A program made the translations under genes and the position numbers. From positions 1 to 64,000 of the forward strand of contig NZ_JAOVZU010000010.1 of the NCBI RefSeq assembly GCF_025717005.1: a stretch of DNA of 64,000 nt, written 5' to 3'. The notes beneath the pieces were generated by a model that worked only from the letters and a program-made list of their open reading frames with translations, made no database searches and was not told where the DNA came from. Source of the stretch: Actinotalea endophytica. GTDB taxonomy: Bacteria > Actinomycetota > Actinomycetes > Actinomycetales > Cellulomonadaceae. The stretch's first letter is position 1. The number at the start of each line of letters is the position of its first letter. Of the stretch, positions 59,382-64,000 are shown in pieces.

Positions 59382-61826
59382 ATGACGAGGGCCACGACGA
59401 CCGGTGGCGCGCCGGACGGGACGGTGGCCAGGGCCACCGCGACCGCGGGCGTGCTCGTGGTGGTCGACGGCGTGGTCCAGGGCGTCGGGTTCCGACCGTT
59501 CGTCTGGCGCCTCGCCACCGAGCTCGGGCTGTCCGGACGGGTCGCGAACGTCGCCGGTCGGGTCGAGATCGAGGCCGCGGGTCGTCCCGAGGCACTCGGC
59601 GAGCTCACCCGCCGCCTCGCCGAGGACGCGCCGCCCCGAGCCCGGGTCGACGCCGTACGCGCCAGCGAGATGGACGACCCGGACTGGGTCGCGAGCCGTC
59701 CCGACCCGTTCGTCATCGAGGCGTCGCGGGGCGCGGAGGTCGCCGAGCGTCACTTCCCACCCGACCTTGCGACCTGTCCGGCGTGCCTGACCGACCTGAC
59801 CGACCCCGACGACCGGCGGTTCGGCTACCCCTTCACCAACTGCACCGACTGCGGCCCGCGCGCCACGATCATCGACGACCTGCCGTACGACCGGGCGGCC
59901 ACCACGATGGCCGACTTCGGCATGTGCGACGCGTGCGCGGCCGAGTACACCGACCCGGCCGACCGGCGCTTCCACGCCGAGCCGGTCGCGTGCCCGCGGT
60001 GCGGCCCGCAGCCGCTGTACCGCGCCGGCGCACGCACCGTGACCGTGGCCGACGGCGACCCGATCGCGGCCGCCGCGGCCGACCTGGCGGCCGGTGTGAT
60101 CGTCGCGGTCAAGGGGCTCGGCGGCTACCACCTGGCGTGCGACGCCACCGACGAGACCGTGGTCGCCCGGCTGCGCGACCGCAAGCACCGCTGGGCCAAG
60201 CCGTTCGCCGTCATGGTCCCGACCCTCGCGTCCGCGACCGAGCTCGCGCACGTCGACGCCGACGAGGCGACGCTGCTCACCGGACCACGCGCGCCGATCG
60301 TGCTGCTGCGCCCGTCCGGCCGGGCGAACCTGCTCGCGCCGTCGGTGCTGCGCGGGGCGACCGACGTCGGCGTCCTGCTGCCGTACACGCCGCTGCACCA
60401 CCTGCTGATGGCCGCGGTGGACCGCCCGCTGGTGCTCACCTCGGGCAACGTCGCGGACGAGCCGCTGGCCACCGACGACGAGGAGGCCGCGACCCGGCTC
60501 GCCGACATCGCGGACGCCTTCCTGGTGCACGACCGGCGCATCCGGGCCCGCTACGACGACTCCGTCACCCGGGTGGACCGCGGGCGTGAGCGGATGCTCC
60601 GGCGCGGCCGCGGCTACGCCCCGGAGGCGCTGCCGCTGCCGATCGCCACACCCCGCGCGTTGCTCGCGGTCGGCGCCGAGCTCAAGCACACGTTCACCCT
60701 CGCGCGCGGCGGATCGGCGCACGTGGCCCCGCACAACGGCGACCTCGAGGACCTGCGCACGCACGAGGCGTTCACCGACGGCCTCGCGCACCTGAGCACG
60801 CTGCTCGCGCTCGAGCCCGAGGTGGTGGTGCACGACCTGCACCCGGAGTACCTGTCCACCAAGTACGCGCTGCGCACCGCGCCGGCCGAGCGCCGGCTCG
60901 CCGTCCAGCACCACCACGCCCACGTCGCGTCGTGCGCAGCCGAGCACGGCGTCACCGGCCGGTTCCTCGGCGTCGCGTACGACGGTCTCGGGATGGGCGA
61001 CGACGGCACCCTGTGGGGCGGTGAGCTGATGCTCGCCGACCTGCGCGGCTACCGGCGGCTCGCCCGGTTCGCCCGAGCACCGCTCCCGGGCGGTGCGCTC
61101 GCCGTCCACCGGCCGTACCGGATGGCGCTCGGCTACCTGCTCGGCGGCGAGCGGCTCGACGCAGACCAGCATGCAGGCCAGCCCGCAGACCAGCCCGGTG
61201 ACCTGATCGACCCCGACCTCGTCGCCCCGTTCCTCGGGCGGCTCGACCCGCGCGAGGTCGCCACGATCCGCACCCAGGTGTCACGGGGCCTGAACGCGCC
61301 GCTCGCGTCGTCGGCCGGCCGGCTGTTCGACGCGGCCGCCGCACTGCTCGGCCTGCGCGACGTCGTCGAGTACGAGGCGCAGGCGGCGATCGACCTGGAG
61401 CGTGCGGCGGGCGACCTGCCCGGCGCCCTGCTGCCCTACCGGCTCGAGCGGGCCGACGGCCTGCTGGTCTACGACCCGCTGCCGACCCTGGCCGCGCTGC
61501 TCGGCGGGAGTGCCGCCGGCGAGAGCACCGAGAGCCTCGCGGCGGCGTTGCACGAGACCGTCGTCGAGGTCACGCGTGAGATGCTGGCCGAGGTTCGCGC
61601 CGACGTCGACGTGGTCTGCCTGTCCGGTGGTGTGCTGCAGAACCGCCGGTTGTCCACCTCGCTGCTCGACCGCCTGGGCAGCGACGGTTTCCAGGTGCAC
61701 CTCAACGAGCAGGTGCCCTGCAACGACGGCGGGATCAGCTACGGGCAGGCGGCGGTCGCCGCGGCCCAGATGGCCGGCGACCCGGCCGCCTGGGCCTCGA
61801 CGCTCGCCACATCGAAGGAGGTCTGA
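59382..61826 (+). CDS. hypF: [NiFe]-hydrogenase carbamoyltransferase HypF
   Basis: The protein has 814 residues. It makes the thiocarbamate on HypE that becomes the CN ligands of the active-site iron. An acylphosphatase domain (about 23-112, VDGVVQGVGFRPFVWRL), a two-part zinc finger (CPAC, CTDC, CDAC, CPRC), a YrdC-like domain (KGLGGYHLACDA) and a Kae1-like domain (HHHAHVASCAAEHG, DGLGMGDDGTLWGGEL, LSGGVLQNRRL) are present in the usual order. A short Gln/Asp-rich insert (DADQHAGQPADQPGD) lies in the last domain. ATG at 59382 opens the protein; ATG at 59364 is possible. The stop is 1 nt before hypC. Confidence 0.95.
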   Translation: MTRATTTGGAPDGTVARATATAGVLVVVDGVVQGVGFRPFVWRLATELGLSGRVANVAGRVEIEAAGRPEALGELTRRLAEDAPPRARVDAVRASEMDDPDWVASRPDPFVIEASRGAEVAERHFPPDLATCPACLTDLTDPDDRRFGYPFTNCTDCGPRATIIDDLPYDRAATTMADFGMCDACAAEYTDPADRRFHAEPVACPRCGPQPLYRAGARTVTVADGDPIAAAAADLAAGVIVAVKGLGGYHLACDATDETVVARLRDRKHRWAKPFAVMVPTLASATELAHVDADEATLLTGPRAPIVLLRPSGRANLLAPSVLRGATDVGVLLPYTPLHHLLMAAVDRPLVLTSGNVADEPLATDDEEAATRLADIADAFLVHDRRIRARYDDSVTRVDRGRERMLRRGRGYAPEALPLPIATPRALLAVGAELKHTFTLARGGSAHVAPHNGDLEDLRTHEAFTDGLAHLSTLLALEPEVVVHDLHPEYLSTKYALRTAPAERRLAVQHHHAHVASCAAEHGVTGRFLGVAYDGLGMGDDGTLWGGELMLADLRGYRRLARFARAPLPGGALAVHRPYRMALGYLLGGERLDADQHAGQPADQPGDLIDPDLVAPFLGRLDPREVATIRTQVSRGLNAPLASSAGRLFDAAAALLGLRDVVEYEAQAAIDLERAAGDLPGALLPYRLERADGLLVYDPLPTLAALLGGSAAGESTESLAAALHETVVEVTREMLAEVRADVDVVCLSGGVLQNRRLSTSLLDRLGSDGFQVHLNEQVPCNDGGISYGQAAVAAAQMAGDPAAWASTLATSKEV

Positions 61827-61827
61827 C

Positions 61828-62196
61828 ATGTGCCTGGGGATCCCCGGCAAGGTGATCGAGCTGCGCGAGGACGGCCCGGTCCTGATGGGCAAGGTCGACT
61901 TCGGTGGCATCCGCAAGGAGGCGTGCCTCGCGTACACGCCCGAGGTCCGGCTCGGTGACTACGTCATCGTGCACGTGGGCTTCGCGATCTCGAAGGTCGA
62001 CGAGGAGGAGGCGCTCAAGACCCTCGAGGTGCTGTCCTCGATGGGTGACATGGTGGCCGCCGAGCTCGAGACCATGGGGCCGGGGATGGACGCCCCCGCG
62101 GTGGTCAGTGACGACGGCACGCCGGTGAGCGGAGCACTCGCGTCCGCGGCCGCGAGCCCACCCGCCGAGCGGTCCACCCAGGAGCCGACGCCGTGA
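61828..62196 (+). CDS. hypC: Hydrogenase maturation chaperone HypC
   Basis: The protein has 122 residues. [12 protein letters not shown] with the essential Cys2, the OB-like core, and [20 protein letters not shown] identify HypC. It carries the Fe(CN)2CO unit with HypD to the large subunit. The family is usually 75-95 residues; here a 35-residue Ala/Ser/Pro-rich tail is added. GGAGG precedes ATG at 61828. The stop overlaps the hypD start. Confidence 0.94.
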   Translation: MCLGIPGKVIELREDGPVLMGKVDFGGIRKEACLAYTPEVRLGDYVIVHVGFAISKVDEEEALKTLEVLSSMGDMVAAELETMGPGMDAPAVVSDDGTPVSGALASAAASPPAERSTQEPTP

Positions 62197-63305
62197 AGTA
62201 CCTCGACGAGTACCGCGACCCCGAGCTCGCCAAGACGCTGCTCGCCGAGATCCACCGCATCACGACCCGGCCGTGGACCCTGATGGAGGTCTGCGGCGGG
62301 CAGACCCACACCATCGTCAAGCAGGGCCTGGACGAGGCCCTGCCCGAGGGTGTCCGGATGATCCACGGCCCGGGCTGCCCGGTGTGCGTCACCCCGCTGG
62401 AGCAGATCGACAAGGCGCTCGCGATCGCCGCCCGGCCCAACGTCATCTTCACCAGCTACGGCGACATGCTGCGCGTCCCGGGCACCGACACGGACCTGCT
62501 CGCGCTCAAGGCGCGCGGCGCGGACGTGCGCATCGTGTACAACCCGCTGGACGCCCTGAAGATCGCGCGGGACAACCCCGACAAGGAGGTCGTGTTCTTC
62601 GCCGTCGGGTTCGAGACCACGGCCCCGGCCAACGCGATGGCGATCGCCCAGGCCAAGGCTCAGGGCATCGACAACTACTCGGTCGTCGTCAGCCATGTGC
62701 TCGTGCCGCCGGCGATGACGTCGCTGCTCGACTCCCCCACGAACCAGGTGCAGTCGTTCCTGGCCGCCGGGCACGTGTGCGCCGTGATGGGCTGGACGGA
62801 GTACGAGCCGATCGCCGCGAAGTACAAGACCCCGATCGTGGTCACCGGGTTCGAGCCGCTCGACCTGCTCGAGGGCATGCTCATGGCGATCCGCCAGCTC
62901 GAGGAGGGCCGCCACGAGGTCGAGAACCAGTACGCCCGCGCGGTCAAGCGCGAGGGCGTGCCGCTGGCCCAGAAGCAGATCTTCGACGTCTTCGAGATCG
63001 GCGACCGGACCTGGCGTGGCGTCGGCGAGATCCCGCAGTCCGGGTACCACCTGCGCCCGGAGTACGCGGCCTACGACGCCGAGACCAAGTTCGAGGTCGG
63101 CGACATCCACACGCTCGAGCACCCGGCCTGCATCGCGGGCCAGATCCTCACCGGTGAGAAGCTGCCGATCGACTGCACCGCCTACGGCACGCTGTGCTCG
63201 CCGCAGCACCCCCTCGGCGCCCCGATGGTCAGCGCGGAGGGCACCTGCGCGGCCTTCCACGCGGCCAACCGCGGCCTGGACGCACGGAGAGTGAACGTCG
63301 GATGA
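62193..63305 (+). CDS. hypD: Hydrogenase maturation protein HypD
   Basis: The protein has 370 residues. HypD assembles Fe(CN)2CO with Hyp[12 protein letters not shown] and [11 protein letters not shown] hold the catalytic cysteines. [30 protein letters not shown] and GTCAAFH supply the 4Fe-4S ligands. GTG at 62193 sits in a GTGA overlap with hypC, and the stop overlaps the hypE ATG. Confidence 0.96.
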   Translation: MKYLDEYRDPELAKTLLAEIHRITTRPWTLMEVCGGQTHTIVKQGLDEALPEGVRMIHGPGCPVCVTPLEQIDKALAIAARPNVIFTSYGDMLRVPGTDTDLLALKARGADVRIVYNPLDALKIARDNPDKEVVFFAVGFETTAPANAMAIAQAKAQGIDNYSVVVSHVLVPPAMTSLLDSPTNQVQSFLAAGHVCAVMGWTEYEPIAAKYKTPIVVTGFEPLDLLEGMLMAIRQLEEGRHEVENQYARAVKREGVPLAQKQIFDVFEIGDRTWRGVGEIPQSGYHLRPEYAAYDAETKFEVGDIHTLEHPACIAGQILTGEKLPIDCTAYGTLCSPQHPLGAPMVSAEGTCAAFHAANRGLDARRVNVG

Positions 63306-64000
63306 CGACCATCGACCCCTTGGCCCTCACCTGCCCGGTGCCGATCCCGGAAGGCTCGCGGGTGATCCTCGGGCACGGCTCGGGCGGCCAGCTGTCCGGT
63401 GCGTTGATGCGCGACGTGCTCGCGCCGTGCCTGGCCGACGCGTCCCCCGGCGGTCCGCTCAACGACGCGGCCGTGCTCGAGGTGGCCGGTGCGCGGATCG
63501 CCTTCACCACCGACTCGTTCGTGGTCTCGCCGCTGGTGTTCCCGGGCGGCGACATCGCCGAGCTCGCCGTCAACGGCACGGTGAACGACCTCGCGATGAT
63601 GGGCGCCCAGCCGGTCGGGCTGTCGCTCGCCTACGTGATCGAGGAGGGCCTGCCGCTGGAGGACCTCGGCGGGCTCACGGCGTCGGCGGCCCGCGCGGCC
63701 GCGGCGGCCGGCACCAGGATCGTCACGGGCGACACCAAGGTCGTCGGGCGCGGGGCCGCGGACAAGATCTTCATCAACACCGCCGGGATCGGCGTGGTGC
63801 CGGCCGGGGTGCAGCTGGGCGCGGACCTCGCACGCCCGGGCGACGTGCTGCTGCTCTCCGGGCCCATCGGGCTGCACGGCGTGGCGATCATGAGCGTGCG
63901 CGAGGGGCTGGAGTTCGAGGCCGAGATCGCCTCCGACACGCAGTCGCTGAACAGGCTGGTCGCGGCGATGCTCGCGGTCGAGCCCGGCATCAAGGTCCTG
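63302..64000 (+). CDS. hypE: Hydrogenase maturation protein HypE, truncated by window end
   Basis: 233 codons are present of an expected 335-350. [61 protein letters not shown] and [10 protein letters not shown] are the PurM-like N-terminal motifs that bind ATP. HypE dehydrates the carbamoylated C-terminal Cys to thiocyanate; that tail (usually PRIC) is outside the window. It is coupled to hypD by ATGA overlap. Confidence 0.94.
   Translation, partial: MTTIDPLALTCPVPIPEGSRVILGHGSGGQLSGALMRDVLAPCLADASPGGPLNDAAVLEVAGARIAFTTDSFVVSPLVFPGGDIAELAVNGTVNDLAMMGAQPVGLSLAYVIEEGLPLEDLGGLTASAARAAAAAGTRIVTGDTKVVGRGAADKIFINTAGIGVVPAGVQLGADLARPGDVLLLSGPIGLHGVAIMSVREGLEFEAEIASDTQSLNRLVAAMLAVEPGIKVL

Noticed and set aside
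59382-64000. A complete hydrogenase locus
   Set aside because: Only maturation genes hypF, C, D and E are present; no hydrogenase large or small subunit, hypA or hypB lies in the window.

Overview
The window is 64 kb of very GC-rich DNA, densely packed with genes on both strands. GTG starts and 4-nt ATGA/GTGA overlaps are common. A WhiB1-type protein, a PdtaS-type kinase, LytR-CpsA-Psr proteins and a cellobiose-type ABC/GH1/LacI operon point to a non-sporulating actinobacterium; Cellulomonas or a close relative in Micrococcales is my inference. I see no rRNA, tRNA, CRISPR array, IS element or prophage, and no gene-free stretch longer than 300 bases.

1-21 kb is a cell-surface glycan locus. 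It holds a two-domain glycosyltransferase (cut by the window edge), a DUF2142 membrane protein, two GDP-mannose 4,6-dehydratase paralogues, an FkbM-like protein with a degraded cofactor motif, two GT4 enzymes, a Wzm/Wzt glycan exporter, dTDP-glucose 4,6-dehydratase, two LCP proteins and a membrane acyltransferase. The exporter is flanked by two secreted wall enzymes, a SpoIID-type protein and a PGRP-type amidase, which share DUF4214 tails. A plausible flow is sugar nucleotide synthesis, chain assembly, Wzm/Wzt export, wall opening, then LCP ligation to peptidoglycan.

21-31 kb holds purK-purE, two two-component systems of different classes (OmpR type and NarL type) and a MacB/FtsX-type ABC transporter. 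31-41 kb holds an EccC/EssC-like triple-ATPase protein without ESX partners, whiB1, pdtaS, a DUF2505 protein, a flavodoxin, a membrane-anchored VanY-type peptidase, glutamate dehydrogenase and a cysteine-rich ArsR/SufR-like regulator.

41.3-47.4 kb is a five-gene sugar operon: binding protein, two permeases, GH1 beta-glucosidase and LacI repressor. Two identical near-palindromic 14-bp boxes lie in its promoter region and a strong hairpin follows the binding-protein gene. 47.5-58.5 kb holds a VIT-family metal transporter, four c-di-GMP proteins (two apparently active GGDEF cyclases, two EAL phosphodiesterases with dead GGDEF domains), a low-molecular-weight tyrosine phosphatase and an LLM flavin monooxygenase/FMN reductase pair. 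58.6-64 kb holds an unknown gene and hypF-hypC-hypD-hypE, the [NiFe]-hydrogenase maturation operon, with hypE cut by the window end.

Two themes run through the window. Many genes have a TANNNT -10 hexamer only 5-8 nt before the start codon, which implies leaderless mRNAs. Short tandem duplications sit on gene 3' ends and copy the stop codon.
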